A stretch of DNA of 64,000 nt from Colius striatus. Taxonomy: Eukaryota > Chordata > Aves > Coliiformes > Coliidae. The stretch lies in assembly GCF_028858725.1 (NCBI RefSeq), contig NC_084763.1, positions 4,526,001 through 4,590,000 on the forward strand. Direction: 5' to 3'. Shown here piece after piece: positions 40,088 through 51,219 of the stretch (positions within the stretch are counted from its first letter, which is position 1; each line of letters starts with the position of its first letter). The notes below the pieces were generated by a model. That model made no database searches, was not told the DNA's origin, and saw nothing but the letters and a program-made list of their open reading frames with translations. A program made the position numbers and the translations under genes.

Positions 40088-41244
40088 TGTACTCATTGAC
40101 TTCATCCTGTCCCCCCATATCATTGGGCTTCTACAGGGTTTAGAGCTAGATATTCATGTTCTATGAGGAATGCTTAATTTTACCTTTTGATATGCACTTT
40201 CTGTGGGGGTCAGGGAGTACTGAAGACAAGTAGCCCTCACTAAGTAACTGGAGCTATTGCAAAGCGAGAACATGAGACAGAAAGAAAGGAGCTCAGATGG
40301 ATATACATGCTGCTTTCTTTAGGAGGAAGAGTACTGAAGATCTAGGAAGCTTTCCACCCAGATGCTACAATAACCATCACCCTCCAAGTAAATAAACCTC
40401 AATCTCTTAATCAGGCACTTAAATAGAAACACAAAGCAGTGACATTTAACATTAGTATGGTCACAGCTATTCAGTAAGGCCAGAACAACTTGCATGAAGC
40501 AATCAGGAAATAAACTGTCCCAAGGAACAAAGCAACTCATGTCAAAGGCTAAAGGAATGGACAAGAAAAAAAAGAGACTGAAAGATGGTTAGTAAATATT
40601 TGGTAGAAGCCACTAAGCACAAACTTCTGTTCCTCACTATCTGATGCAAAATGTAGTGCAAGGTTATTAATCCCCTAAAAAGATGGATCCAAAAGTAAAC
40701 ATTCCCTGTGCTTTAATTCACAAGATAACCTCCTCCCCCTCCCTCTCAAAAAAATAAGCAGCTCCCTGAGGAAATACATTGATTTTTCCAAGGGAGAAAG
40801 AAAAAAATCATTTAAAAACAATCTGAGAAGCTCCAACAATCAATAGGTGCCCTATTTTGAGCCATCACATGTTTCTGACAAGCATTTCTTTGGAAAACAA
40901 GGGTTAGACCAACTGATCCTCTAAGGAGGACACTGACCTCCCTTCCTTTAAGCAGTATTCTGGAGATGAGAGCAAACATTCCTTTCAAATAGACATGAAC
41001 AAGTTTTAGTCCAATACACTTACAAGTCATTGGAAAACTCCACCTGTGAGACTTGATGCACCAACACTTCAATGCTTAATTACAGATTGTGTCACAAAAA
41101 TACAGAGTATCATGGAAAGGAAATGGAAATCCAGTTGTAAGGCTGAACACTTGAGAAGGTACCTTTAGGTATGCAAGTCAAAGGATAAATGTGAGAACAT
41201 CCAGACACACAAACCACATCTTTATGGCAATGAGAATGCCAAGT
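40088..41244. other. downstream flank of PDCD6IP
   Basis: AT-rich sequence just past the inferred polyadenylation site. No gene or repeat recognised; it would be 3' UTR if a distal poly(A) site is used. Confidence 0.45.
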
Positions 41245-41738
41245 GTTGAAACCATTCTTAAGTAATTTATTTCGTTTAACTGATGATTTACAGGGCTTTC
41301 ATCATTAGACAAAATAGCATATTTCAACTAAAAAATACAAACTGATAGAGTATAGAAGGAAAAGCTATATGGTTCTGTAGAATATATCACACCCAGTGCA
41401 CGCACTGCTTCGTTTTCCTCATCCCAATCCATTTGTTACTTGTAAGATTTTCGCAAAGAAATATTTTGGTCTAGCCAAAGTGTAGTGTATGGTTTCAAAC
41501 CACTCAATTAGGCTCTAATTCTGGCATTAGTCTACAGTCTAAACCCACTGCAGCAGATCTTGCAAAGTGTTTAGTGTAATCAAAACCTGATCTAGACATG
41601 TTTTGAGCGGTTAACAATAAACAGGTGTTACAGACTGGATACAGCTCAGTATTGTACATTAACCCAAGCTAAAAGTTTTAGTATACTTATTGCCAATTGC
41701 TCCCAATTTTTATCAAGCAGAGCTTCTTTGCAGGTACA
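41245..41738 (-). other. PDCD6IP: PDCD6IP 3' UTR (short form)
   Basis: Sequence between the stop codon and the first canonical poly(A) signal, about 470 bases, AT-rich and free of CR1. The lower boundary is inferred from the signal, not seen directly. A longer form ending near 39298 (ATTAAA on the minus strand) is possible but would have to include a CR1 fragment at 39989-40087. Confidence 0.55.
41266..41271 (-). promoter_or_regulatory. candidate poly(A) signal AATAAA of PDCD6IP
   Basis: AATAAA on the minus strand, the first canonical hexamer after the stop codon. About 45 bases further on, at 41202-41222, the minus strand reads GATGTGGTTTGTGTGTCTGG, a good GU-rich downstream element. Cleavage would fall near 41245. 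Confidence 0.55.
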
Positions 41739-41907
41739 TTATTGCTGAGGGTAATAAGGCTGTTGAGGAAAAGGGTATCCAGGTTGTTGAGGTGGTGGAT
41801 ATGGTGCTTGTCCAGGGTTTGGATACACAGCTGAGGGCGCATAGGGCAGGTTATATTGACCGTACATGTATGGATTATAGCCCATTGGCATTGGCATCTG
41901 GCAGTAC
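41739..41907 (-). CDS. PDCD6IP: ALIX last coding exon, Tyr/Pro/Gln-rich C-terminus
   Basis: Terminal coding exon of 169 bases: one base completes Gly, then 55 codons from YCQMPMPMGYNPY to PQQPYYPQQ and a TAA stop at 41739-41741. Acceptor CCCTTCCACACAG. The repeated Tyr-Pro-Gln composition matches the ALIX C-terminus, known for self-association and tyrosine phosphorylation. Joined to the previous exon it completes PGYPGYCQM exactly as in human, which fixes the splice junction. Confidence 0.96.
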
Positions 41908-42660
41908 CTGTGTGGAAGGGAAAAAACAGAAGCACACTTTAGCTGCAAAACACTGAGATGTTAAATTGCAACTATCAAGTCTAAAAGCTACACAAGACAC
42001 ACAATGAATGTGTTCCTTTCATTTTCCCTTTCGTGCAGCAGAACGCTTCCAAGGATCAAACATGAAAACAGTTCTAATGTGTGGAACAGAAATGTCAGCA
42101 GAAGGTGGACTAAAGGAAACTTGCTGGAACTAGACCTGATCTAAATTGATCCTTTTATGTTTAATATCATTGTGAATATGGTCACACTTGCTGAGCCTGC
42201 TACTGAAGAAGAGAGCAGCCTTCAGTTCCTCATAGTGACTCCAGAAAGACGGAAAAAAGCATCAGGAGAAAGCACACAACTCAACTGGATGTTCTTTCTG
42301 TATTTTTCATCATCTTTAGCAAGATCTCAAAAATGAGATATGCCAACACTTGTGAGATAAACACCAGCAGTGGATTAAGCAGGTGCTGCAAATAGTCCAG
42401 AAACCACAACCAAGGAACTGCGGTCCTATCTCCCTTCTCCTTTGAAAAACCCCAGCTACAGAAACTTGAAATGAACCTTCCTCCAAATGGCACCAGCAAA
42501 TGATTCCATGGTTCAAACTAAAAAAAAAAATCCCCTTGCCTCAAACACTAAACACATCTTCAACTGTAACAATAACTGATTTTAAGATGTCACATGCAAT
42601 AAATGAGTGTGTTCATTTCACAGGACAACAAAGAACTGCTCAAGTACTCCCATAGCTTAC

Positions 42661-42872
42661 CCTGGGTAACCTGGATAAGTTGGGTAAGGAGGTCCCTGTG
42701 CTTGTGAAGGTGCAGTGCTTGCTGCAGGGGCACTGGCTCCTGGCACAGGAGCAGCAGCAGGAGCTGCAGCAGGAGTTGCAGCTGTTCCAGAGGGTGCTGA
42801 TGCAGAAGAGGAACTGCTTGCTGCAGAGATCACTGGCGGCGGCGGCCGTGCTGGTGGCTGTGGTTTAGTCCC
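42661..42872 (-). CDS. PDCD6IP: ALIX coding exon, proline-rich tail (endophilin, CEP55, ALG-2 sites)
   Basis: An exon of 212 bases: 70 codons plus two bases, from GTKPQPPARPPPPV to PYPTYPGYP. Acceptor TTCTTGTTAG, donor CCAGG|GTAAGC, phase 2. PARPPPP resembles the endophilin SH3 site. GPPYPTY is the GPPx3Y motif for CEP55, overlapping the PPYPTYPGYPGY segment that binds ALG-2 (PDCD6). Between them lies an Ala/Ser/Thr-rich stretch of about 40 residues with little similarity to human; this accounts for much of the extra tail length. The GC-rich, repetitive coding DNA (GCN and TCN runs) is prone to slippage. Confidence 0.93.
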
Positions 42873-43244
42873 CTAACAAGAGAAAATCAATTCACTTGGA
42901 GCTTCTTTATGGAAGTCTTAGAATCAGAAGCTGTGGTTGTAGGATTGGTTTAATTTTTACTTTTATATGGAGTATTATGTACTAGTCTATACAGATAATG
43001 AAGCATCTAAAAAGCAGTGAGCTTTCCATTTCAAATTTATAGTTAAAGAATACTCATAGTACATAGACATACCTCTCTTTACCTTTAATACTCATACCTC
43101 TCATACCTCTCCATACCTTTAAACTTTGCCCTCTATTTTACTTAAACACATTTCCAAATACACCATTAGAGAGTGCTATTCACAAGTTACAGATTAGCAT
43201 GAACTTCCAATTTTCAAGCCACTAATTCTGTAGCATGTATTTAC

Positions 43245-43374
43245 CACCATGGTCCTGGGTGCTGGAGTAGGAGTTGATGCAGCAGGCTTACTTCCTCCAG
43301 CTGATGTGCTCTGATATGTAGGCTGAGGAATAGAGGGAGCACTGGGTTCCCTAGCAATGCTTTGCTGCAAATCT
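43245..43374 (-). CDS. PDCD6IP: ALIX coding exon, start of proline-rich tail (PSAP, CIN85 site)
   Basis: An exon of 130 bases: one base completes Lys, then 43 codons from DLQQSIAREPSAPS to PAPRTMV. Acceptor TTTTTAATAG, donor ATGGTG|GTAAAT, phase 0. REPSAPS contains the PSAP motif that binds the TSG101 UEV domain (human 717-720, same position here by counting). PTPAPR, about residues 742-747, matches the PxxxPR-type site bound by CIN85 SH3 domains. Intron retention would add about 11 residues before a stop. Confidence 0.95.
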
Positions 43375-44565
43375 CTATTAAAAACAAACAAGAAAAAGTA
43401 CAGCTTAGTTGAAGAATTGTTTGTTACACACTTCAGCAAGCTAAGCTAAACAGACACAACAGAGTCAATCTGGTATTTAAAGTACTATCACTGAGCTAGC
43501 TCAAACTAACTTTGGAGTCCAAATTCCTTCCACAGAAGTAGTTCTCTGATTAACTGTTACATTTAATTTCTAATCATGACTTTAGTTATGTTCCAGTTCA
43601 ATACTGGGCACACATCACTGAACTGGTGAAAAATGGGAATAGAAACGGAACAGTCAGAACATTTCACAACATGGAAGCTTTCCTTAGAACCCAAGGAATC
43701 CTCATGGCTACCTAAAGAGGCAGAAGTACATTTCAGTCCTTTTGACATGTGAAGAGATGCTCAAATACAGAAGAAAAGCAGTATCACATTGCTTGTAGAT
43801 TGCCTTACATCAAGTGATATTGCATGTGAATATCATAAAGCTAACATAACTGTGAAACAGAAGTCTGCTAGATATTTCACCACATCCTTCATATCTGGGT
43901 ACACAATTATCCAAAATCCACTGGCAAACACCTCAGGGGCTCAGGACATAAGCTTTCAAGTTCTCTGTGCTGTTACCTCTACTGTTGGAATCTCTCTTGC
44001 CAAGATACTTTGGTACATTACTTCAGTAAGATACAAGGAGGCCTTGTGTTGTGCTCAAGCTGCCACTGAACACTATGATTTCAAAGCCATCTTGCCAAGA
44101 AAACTCTAAGGAAGCAGTTCTGTTAAATATTCAGAGGAAGTTAGTGCATTTCTTAATGCAAAGAAAGTTTCAATACATGAGATGGGTTAGATTCTTCAGA
44201 GATACTGTAGGAAGTATTTAGAATTTCAGCACTGCATGAAAATGATAAGTGAGCAACATGTGACAGCTACAGCTTGATACCTGATGTTCTGAAACAGAAG
44301 ATGGGAGAGACTGACAAAGGTATACACTCTAGTTAGCAACAAGCTACAAGCTTGTTTCATGGCATGCAAAGGTGAGCTGCAGAGAAGAGAACCAGCAGAA
44401 ATTTGGTAGGAAAAATCCCCCAGAACTGAAACAAAAACTGTCCCCACAGTTACCTCTGCAGCAAAAAGGTATGATGCAAAAAAGTCTGGAAATATTAAAC
44501 AAATTCATTTTCACTACATGAAGATGCAGCCCATAGTCAATCATGTGCAGGGTGAAGCAGAGGGA

Positions 44566-44870
44566 AGTCAGGAGGTTGGGGCATCCCTTTTTTCTATAGT
44601 AGCTAGCAACAGGACAAGGGGTGATGGGATGAAGCTGGAACACAAAAAGTTCCATTGAAACATAAGAAAAAACTATTTCAGTGTGAAAGTGACAAAGCCC
44701 TGGCACAGGCTGCCCAGGGAGGGTGTGGAGGCTCCTTCCTTGGAGATCTTCAAGACCCACCTGGACGTGTTCCTGTGTGACCTGATCTAAGTGAACCTGC
44801 TTCTGCAGGGGGGTTGGACTGGATGATCTCTAAAGGTCCCTTCCAACTTCTACCATTCTATGATTCTGTG
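44566..44870 (+). mobile_element. CR1 LINE, 5'-truncated
   Basis: From GTCAGGAGGTTGGGGCATCCC to CTACCATTCTATGATTCTGTG. Sense is plus, so antisense to PDCD6IP. Same subfamily and nearly the same 5' breakpoint as the copy at 55684. Confidence 0.95.
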
Positions 44871-45894
44871 AAGTCAAAAATTACTCTTCTCTCACTCAAA
44901 CTGTGGGTTGGGTGTATTAAGAAACATGTTTAGTATAGGTACACTACAAATATCCCAAATCCAACCATTGCCCCTAACCCTGACAAGGTTTTCTGTCAGC
45001 AAACAGCTAACACAGGAGGTGGTAAAGATAATCTTTAGCTGAATCTTGCCATGTTTTATCAACACTGAATCTACAGCTTTAACACTGAAGGTCGCATTAA
45101 AGAGATGCAAGATAATTAGATCTAAGCCTCAGTCAGGCAGCCTACAGCTTCCAAACTGCATGAAGGTAGGAAGTGAAAAAGAGGTGGAATAGGTTATACA
45201 CAGTTACTAAGAAGGAATTTAACAAGTACAATGCTCAACTGGTCTAAAAAGGATGAAGTTAGGAAAGGTAAAATTTCAGGGCTGAGCATTCTATCCACAA
45301 CATGGGACATGCACAGAACAACTTCAGTCTCCCAACTGCAATACCAACCAGCCCTTTTTATAAAGAGCTACATGCTTTGCTACCAAACACTGATTAAAAG
45401 GCAGGCCTCTTCAGTTATGCTTCCCTCTTAAGAGGAGAGCCTAAACATCACAGCTAAGGCAAACTACACTAGCCTGATCACATATGGAGGACAACATCAC
45501 CAGATACATTCTTCCACATGAAAGACAAAATCTGCAACCCACATAACTAAACAATGGTAAGATACCAGTGTATGGAGCAGTGGTGGAATACCATTTCATT
45601 TTTTCACTCCAGCACACTGGGCACATGGAAGGTGACCATTTGCTGAAGCATTCATCTAATTTCTCAAACAAGAATGACAGCAGGAGCAAGGTGCAGAAGT
45701 CAGAAGTTAACCACTCTATTCTTTCCTTTGAGCACCAAACACATGCCAAAAAGGAGTGAGAGTGATAAGATGAAACAACTTCATGCTGAACTGGATGTAG
45801 GAACAGCAGAGTAGACTTCAAAGTAGATGTTTCCATTTATTTCTCCCAACTTTCCTAGCTTCTTAGGGGAGAGGAGAGCAGGGTTGGCATTAAA

Positions 45895-45956
45895 TTAGAA
45901 TCATAGCATGGTAGGGGTTGGAAGGGACCTTTAGAGATCATCTAGTCCAACCCCCA
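45895..45956 (-). mobile_element. CR1 LINE 3' end, short
   Basis: TAGAATCATAGCATGGTAGG through GATCATCTAGTCCAACCCCC, a reverse-complement CR1 3' end with few changes; a severely 5'-truncated recent insert. Confidence 0.92.
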
Positions 45957-46107
45957 AGATAAAGGTAAAGAAGAGGTGATAGTCTCTACATACCTATTTT
46001 CCCTTTCGCATTTCATCAAGTACCATAACAAACATGTCCCCAGAGATTCATTTCTGGTAAATACTTCACCATTCCTACATTGCTTCAACAAAACATGGAA
46101 CTCTTAC

Positions 46108-46202
46108 TTGAGCAGCTCATCTCTTTCAGTCTTGCGAGCGAAGACAATGTCACTGCACTTGTTTTGAAACTTCAGCAGGATTTCTGTCAGCTCATTGTAA
46201 AA
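46108..46202 (-). CDS. PDCD6IP: ALIX coding exon, V-domain end with F676
   Basis: An exon of 95 bases: 31 codons plus two bases, from [15 protein letters not shown] through [15 protein letters not shown]. Acceptor TTTCCTGCTAG, donor CTCAA|GTAAGA, phase 2. The first codon is the Phe equivalent to human F676, whose mutation is known to abolish binding of YPXnL motifs. It closes the V domain and leads into the proline-rich region. V685L and R686K are the only changes seen. Confidence 0.96.
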
Positions 46203-47021
46203 CTAGCAGGAAAAGGAAAAACAAACAAAAAACAAAGTGCTCAATCAATACTTTCAGACTCCAGGCCAGCATATTTCTATATATTGATCCAGTTATAGAC
46301 GTTGTACTGTTACAGTGCCCAGAACAACATGTGTGTGTGTGTGTTTGTGTGTGGTTTTATATCAGAGTAGATTAACTAGAAAATGTATTTAAACTAGAAA
46401 AAATAGCTCACTTCTAGTGATTAACTATTTTTAAAGGGTGGGTTTTTTTCTTTTTAATTCACTTCATTTGATTTGAACTACCTTCAGCCAGTTCCAAGCA
46501 TTTCATTGATATAGACATTTCAGAGTTTTATTTTCTTCTTTTTTCCCCTCTGCTGAGCCATCAATACAACAGCAGAAAGTACCTAACACAGAAGCAGTAA
46601 TGCACCTTCCAGAAGCCCAGATCAAAAGAAGCAGCAAACTAAAAGCCCTCCTCATCTGTCCTCAAATATGCAGTACTAGTATATAAAACATAAGTTTTCT
46701 AAGGTGACTAAATACCATGGGAGAACAGATGAAAGAATTCCTCAGGTAAAATGGGTCATCTGGGTACTTGGGCATCAATTAGCTGTAATGAACAACTTCT
46801 CCTATTTTAATACAAAGCAATGTTCAGTAAAGTTTACTTTACAAATAGGAACAAAGGAGCATTTCACAGCTGACAATATCAAAACTGAAGCAACTCCCTC
46901 TCCTCACTTCAGCAGGTAAGTCCTTAAACTTAAACCAGTCTGCAAAACTTAGGATTTTTGAATCCTGTCTCATTGTGTAAACAAAAAAGCCATTCTTTTG
47001 ACCTCTGAAGCGTTACCATAC
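46203..47021 (-). other. PDCD6IP intron with short (TG)n
   Basis: Phase 0 intron separating LKEGTK from the exon that opens with F676. It contains an interrupted (TG)n run at 46330-46353 and otherwise nothing recognised. A plus-strand CAG|GTAAGT at 46917 has no supporting frame. Confidence 0.85.
46330..46353. repeat. (TG)n microsatellite, interrupted
   Basis: TGTGTGTGTGTGTG, one TTT interruption, then TGTGTG. Short and likely stable. Confidence 0.85.
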
Positions 47022-47156
47022 CTTTGTGCCTTCTTTTAAATCTGCTACAAGTTCCACAAAGTTGTCGTTTGCTACAGCTAAGTTCTTCAAAACTTCTTCT
47101 CTTAAGTTGGATTCATTGTTTGATTGTTTCATCTTGGAGAATTCCTGATGTGCATT
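47022..47156 (-). CDS. PDCD6IP: ALIX coding exon, V domain (human residues 631-675)
   Basis: An exon of 135 bases, 45 whole codons, from NAHQEFSKMKQSNNE through REEVLKNLAVANDNF to LKEGTK. Acceptor CTTCCTTTAAAG, donor ACAAAG|GTATGG, phase 0. Helical V-domain sequence; changes from human include V631N, S632A, A646S, T658V, Y660N and N669D. The exon stops one residue before the functionally critical Phe, which opens the next exon. Confidence 0.96.
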
Positions 47157-48438
47157 CTTTAAAGGAAGGAAAAAATACAAGCAGTGAGAATAATGCAAGC
47201 CAGTGCCATGTAAGATTCTGGATGGCTTAGTTTTGTGATCTCTTATTCATTGCTTCTACCCCTTTTTCCCCCCCAATACCTGCTTTTCTTCACCTTTCAT
47301 CCAGACACTGTGCTTCTGACACTTGCCATGTGCCCAGTGCAGTGGCTATTACAGAAATGTAGGCACATTAGCTCCCTGGCGATAGGTATCAGCTAATCAT
47401 CTGTTCTGTCTTGGGCTGCCTTCAGCTAATTCTCAAGCCTGTACTGCACACTCTCTTCTTTCAGAGGCTACACTAATTGGGCTCTCTCCAGTAACACCCT
47501 CCATTGATACCCAACAAAAACACACTGGAAGTATTTAAGAAGTGCTACTTCAAATCTGGTTGACAGTGGCAAGCTATTAAGAGGACAAGGAAGTTGAAAA
47601 CTTACAGAAGGGCCAACTACAGCTCCTTAGTTTTGGGTAAATAGATCAATAAGTAAACTTAAAGACTACTTCAGCTGCCAGAAGCAGCCAAACTTGAACT
47701 CCAGGACATTCTCGAGACCCAGATGATTTTTGAAGATGATTTCTGATTCTCCAAGACCCAGGATGATTTTTGAAGTACAGTGTGTTAAAAGATATCTGAA
47801 ACCAAAGTATTTGATAAACATGGGCCATATGGTCATTTAGAAACTATTTTGTCCCTTTGGGAACCCCAGGTTGCAGTCAGAAGTTGCAAGTATTCCTGTG
47901 CACAAATAGGATCCAGCAAGGGTCAAGGCACTGCAGTCACTTGTCCAAGCAGTAAGAGTTTGGCCAGAGGTTTCAGATACCTGTCTCCAGTATTGCTGAC
48001 TAAGGCTGAATTAAACTTTGGGACACGCTCATTAATTTTTACTTGTATGAGCTTTGCACCCACTGGAAGAACATGTAAACAGCAACTGAGAATAAACCAA
48101 AACGTACTACAGAGACCCAAAACATCTTCTAGTAGACAATCAGGACAGATATTCCCAGCAGGGGAGTATCAAGATGAAATGAAGGAAAAAAACAAAACAA
48201 ACCCAAAAACTTGTTAATATACTGTTAAAGCTTCTTTCAAGGGCAGAACTGGGAGAAGGTAAGTCAAAGAATTTACACTGCTGCTCAGTGATTAGAGGAG
48301 TAAAGGAGTAGCAACTGGCCTAGGAGAGAGTAACAAGTAAAAGAGTAGAAAGCAAAGTGAGATTTCTAAAGCATTGGACAAGTAGAGGAATCACTGCTCC
48401 ATAGCTTTATAAGAAGGAAAACATCCAAGGTGTCATAC
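47157..48438 (-). other. PDCD6IP intron, 1.3 kb
   Basis: Phase 0 intron. It contains a small local duplication at 47701-47780 (AGACCCAGATGATTTTTGAAG, then AGACCCAGGATGATTTTTGA 39 bases later). No mobile element recognised. Confidence 0.85.
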
Positions 48439-48687
48439 CTGAATGTTCTTGAGAAGCTCTTCCTGCTTTTTTAGGGACTCTTGCACTTTCTGTGTGTAAC
48501 TTCCATAAATTCTGTCCAACTCAGTCACAGAGATAGCCTCCTCATTTATAGCACCATCCTGTGCAAGGGCTGTCAGGAATTTGCTTGTCATGTCAAAATT
48601 AACAGATTTCAGGTCGTTTTCCAGTTGTTCTCTCTCCTTCTTAACTTCATCCAGATTGGCCAGCAAAGTTTTTAAGACATTAACAAC
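48439..48687 (-). CDS. PDCD6IP: ALIX coding exon, V domain (human residues 548-630)
   Basis: The largest coding exon seen: 249 bases, 83 whole codons, from VVNVLKTLLANLDEVKK through MTSKFLTALAQDGAIN to ELLKNIQ. Acceptor ATTGCCAAG, donor ATTCAG|GTATGA, phase 0 on both sides. Charged, heptad-like helical sequence fits the extended helices of the V domain. The end differs slightly from human at the next junction (IQ-NA here, IQ-VS in human), exactly at the splice site. Confidence 0.97.
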
Positions 48688-49442
48688 CTTGGCAATAAAA
48701 ATTGTCCAAACTTAGCATGTTTAGAGCAATTACTGCAGAAGTATGTTCTATTATTTGTTTCCCTCTTGTACTCCTCACTGATGCTGGCAACACTACTGCA
48801 TGAATGCTTGTTTATAAACATGTTGAAGATGACAAACCAGAGCAAAATACAATGAAACAAAGATCTTGAAGCTTTTCTCAGGCGACATTCTTCTCTGAAG
48901 ATGTGCTTCCACTAATAACACTGAATTACTAGTGATTTCTACATTTAAAGAATATCAGATACCTTCCAACAGGATCTTCTAAAAATGGCAGTAAAAAACT
49001 CTGCCTTCAAAACAGTCCTATGAGAAAAATCATCATGTTCTTGTAGATGAGCCAGGACTTCTTTAGAAAAAAAGTTGCTTTAATTGTCTAATACTTTAAA
49101 ATATTGGGATATGTTTGTTACATTGACCAATTGTCCCAAGAACCTGAGCACAACACCTCACTACCCTACATAACTAAATGCATCAAGGATTGCTCCTTTT
49201 ATAAGGAGTCAATCAGTTTTTCTGTCCATGGCAACTGAACTTGCTCACACTGAGTGTAATAAAATATCCTCAAGCAGATTTTAAATCAAAAGACAACTTC
49301 TGTTCCAAATGTTAGTCACCTCTTGTAGCAATTGTGACATAAAGAGTAGCTGAGGATCAGCTTCCTCACCAATTCATCTAAGTTCACCTTGTCAGATGAA
49401 CAACACTTCTACTCAAAACAGAGACCAATTTCTATGCCTTAC

Positions 49443-49612
49443 CTCACTCCCTTGTAATGTCTTCGCTGGGTTGGCAGAAGGAATGGCTGCGTTGAGCTCC
49501 GCCTCTGGCTTACACAGGAGGGCAATGGTGTCCCGGTGAGCCTGGTAGCGCTCTTTCACTTGCCCGTCAGCTTGCACAGCTTGATTCAAAACGTTGTGGT
49601 ATTTGCTTCCCT
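49443..49612 (-). CDS. PDCD6IP: ALIX coding exon, V domain (human residues 491-547)
   Basis: An exon of 170 bases: two bases complete Glu, then 56 codons from GSKYHNVLNQAVQADG through LLCKPEAELNAAIP to TLQGSE. Acceptor TCTGCCACTAG, donor AGTGAG|GTAAGG, phase 0. AVQADG contains the Asp equivalent to human D506, reported as part of the V-domain YPXnL-binding site. The opening residues (EGSKYHNVLNQ) differ from human (EGTNFRTVLDK), the most diverged stretch of the V domain in this window. Confidence 0.96.
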
Positions 49613-49720
49613 CTAGTGGCAGAAGGAAAAGGGTGTCCACGTCACTGCAAACCTTGGCCTAGGTAAGTCTTGCATCTGAGCAGCGTCATACTTTTCAGCA
49701 AGTGTTATTTTATATTACAT

Positions 49721-50105
49721 TATCTCCCTTGTGATGAAAGGCTGAGGGAGCTGGGGCTCTGCAGCTTGGAGGAGCCTGAGGGGTGACCTCATTCATGGTT
49801 ACAAATACATAAAGGGTGGGTGTCAGGAGGATGGAGCCAGGCTGTGCTCAGGGATGGCCAACAATAGGACAAGGGGCATTGGGTACAAGCTGGAACAGAA
49901 GAGGTTCCAAAGAAACACAAAGGAAAAACTTCTTCAGTGTGAGGGAAGGGGCTGCCCAGATGGGCTGTGGAGTCTCCTTCTCAGGAAACATTCCAACCCC
50001 AGCTGGATGAGTTCCTGTGTGACCTACTCTAGGTAGTGCTGCTCTGGCAGGGGGGTTGCACTGGATGAGCTTTCAGGGTCATTTCCAACCCTTACAATTC
50101 TGTGA
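49721..50105 (+). mobile_element. CR1 LINE, 5'-truncated
   Basis: TATCTCCCTTGTGATGAAAGG through GCAGGGGGGTTGCACTGGATGAG to TTACAATTCTGTGAA. Closely matches the right part of the copy at 22501, so the same subfamily. Confidence 0.95.
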
Positions 50106-50300
50106 AACAGTTGCCTAGCTGATGCACTGTCTTAATTCTCCAGAATAGCACACAAAAGTGTATGACTGAAGGCTGGTGAGAGCTAGTCCTCAGATTTAAA
50201 CTTCTCTAACTTGGCCAAACTACAGCTGTGGTCTCAGACCCTTGCTAGCTTCAAAACATCAACACATTAAGCTCATAGAAAATACACTATAGTGACTGAA

Positions 50301-50428
50301 GAATCTTAAAGATTGGAAGGAAACGTTAGAGATTATCCAGTCCAACCCCCCTGCCAGAGCAGGACCACCTAGAGTAGGTCACACAGGAACTCACCCAGCT
50401 GGATTTTGAAAGTCTCCAGGAATGGACC
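50301..50428 (-). mobile_element. CR1 LINE 3' fragment
   Basis: GAATCTTAAAGATTGGAAGG, then CAGTCCAACCCCCCTGCCAGAGCAGGACCACCTAGAGTAGGTCACACAGGAACTC: reverse complement of the subfamily seen at 49721, lying about 195 bases from it in inverted orientation. Confidence 0.93.
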
Positions 50429-50843
50429 TAAGAAGTTTGACTAACTGCTGAAGAAAAAAAAAAACCAAACACAATACCAAATCAAAAGCAATATATTGAT
50501 GGGGAAAACAAAAGTTGTTAATATGAAAGAAAAATCCACTAAAATATTGAAGATGTAATTGCAACCAGATTCTTAGAAGGGCAGCCACGTTTCATTACAT
50601 ATGGTTTCTGAAATCTTAGCATGCACTTGCACTCTAGGGGTGCAAAACCCACACTAAATTCTCTCCCATCACATCATGTCTCAACCCCGAGCAATGGCAC
50701 AGATTGCAATAATACTAATATTATGGTAAAATCTCTCCTAAAATGAAATTTCTGTCTTACAAAACAGTATCAAAGAACTAAAAACTACTGCAAATGACAA
50801 AATGGAATGAACATTTTCAGAGCATCCTCAGAATGCAAAGCAT

Positions 50844-51134
50844 GAATCATAGAATGGTAGGGGTTGGAAGGGACCTTTAGAGATCATCCAGTACAATCCC
50901 CTCCAGGGAAGCAGGACCCACCTAGATCAGGTCACATATGAACATGTCCAGGTGGGTCTTGAAGACCTCCAAGGAAGGAGCCTCCATACCCTCCCTGGGC
51001 AGTCTCTGCCAGGGCTCCCTCACTGAAACACTGAAATAGTTTTTTCTTATGTTTCAATGGAACTTTTTCTGCTCCAGCTTCATCCCATCACCGCTTGGCC
51101 TGTTGCTAGCTACAACAGAAAAAAGGGATGTCCC
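50844..51134 (-). mobile_element. CR1 LINE, 5'-truncated
   Basis: GAATCATAGAATGGTAGGGG to GAAAAAAGGGATGTCCCC, a reverse-complement CR1 of the same subfamily as 44566 and 55684. It ends 86 bases from an exon. Confidence 0.95.
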
Positions 51135-51219
51135 CATATTCACATTGCTGGCATTAATCAGATAGAAACATTTCTGGAAACAAGATTTTTTTTGTGCCAA
51201 TCAAGATGCACTCACTCAC

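Larger units (their letters stand above)
43375..46107 (-). other. PDCD6IP intron, 2.7 kb
   Basis: Phase 2 intron between the V-domain end and the PSAP exon. It holds two CR1 pieces in opposite orientations. Elsewhere only short ATACCTCT repeats were noted, and those lie in the next intron (43071-43126). The 131-codon minus-strand frame at 45441-45836 is unsupported. Confidence 0.8.
49613..51219 (-). other. PDCD6IP intron, half CR1
   Basis: Phase 1 intron of 1607 bases, of which about 800 are three CR1 copies: one plus, two minus. Confidence 0.9.

Noticed and set aside
45441..45836. 131-codon open frame, minus, in an ALIX intron
   Set aside because: Not part of ALIX, no similarity recognised, no flanking splice sites that fit the neighbouring phases.
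46905..46925. Perfect plus-strand donor CAG|GTAAGT (also near 48259, 49665 and 58850)
   Set aside because: Isolated donor-like sites in introns on the opposite strand with no acceptor-bounded frame; expected by chance.
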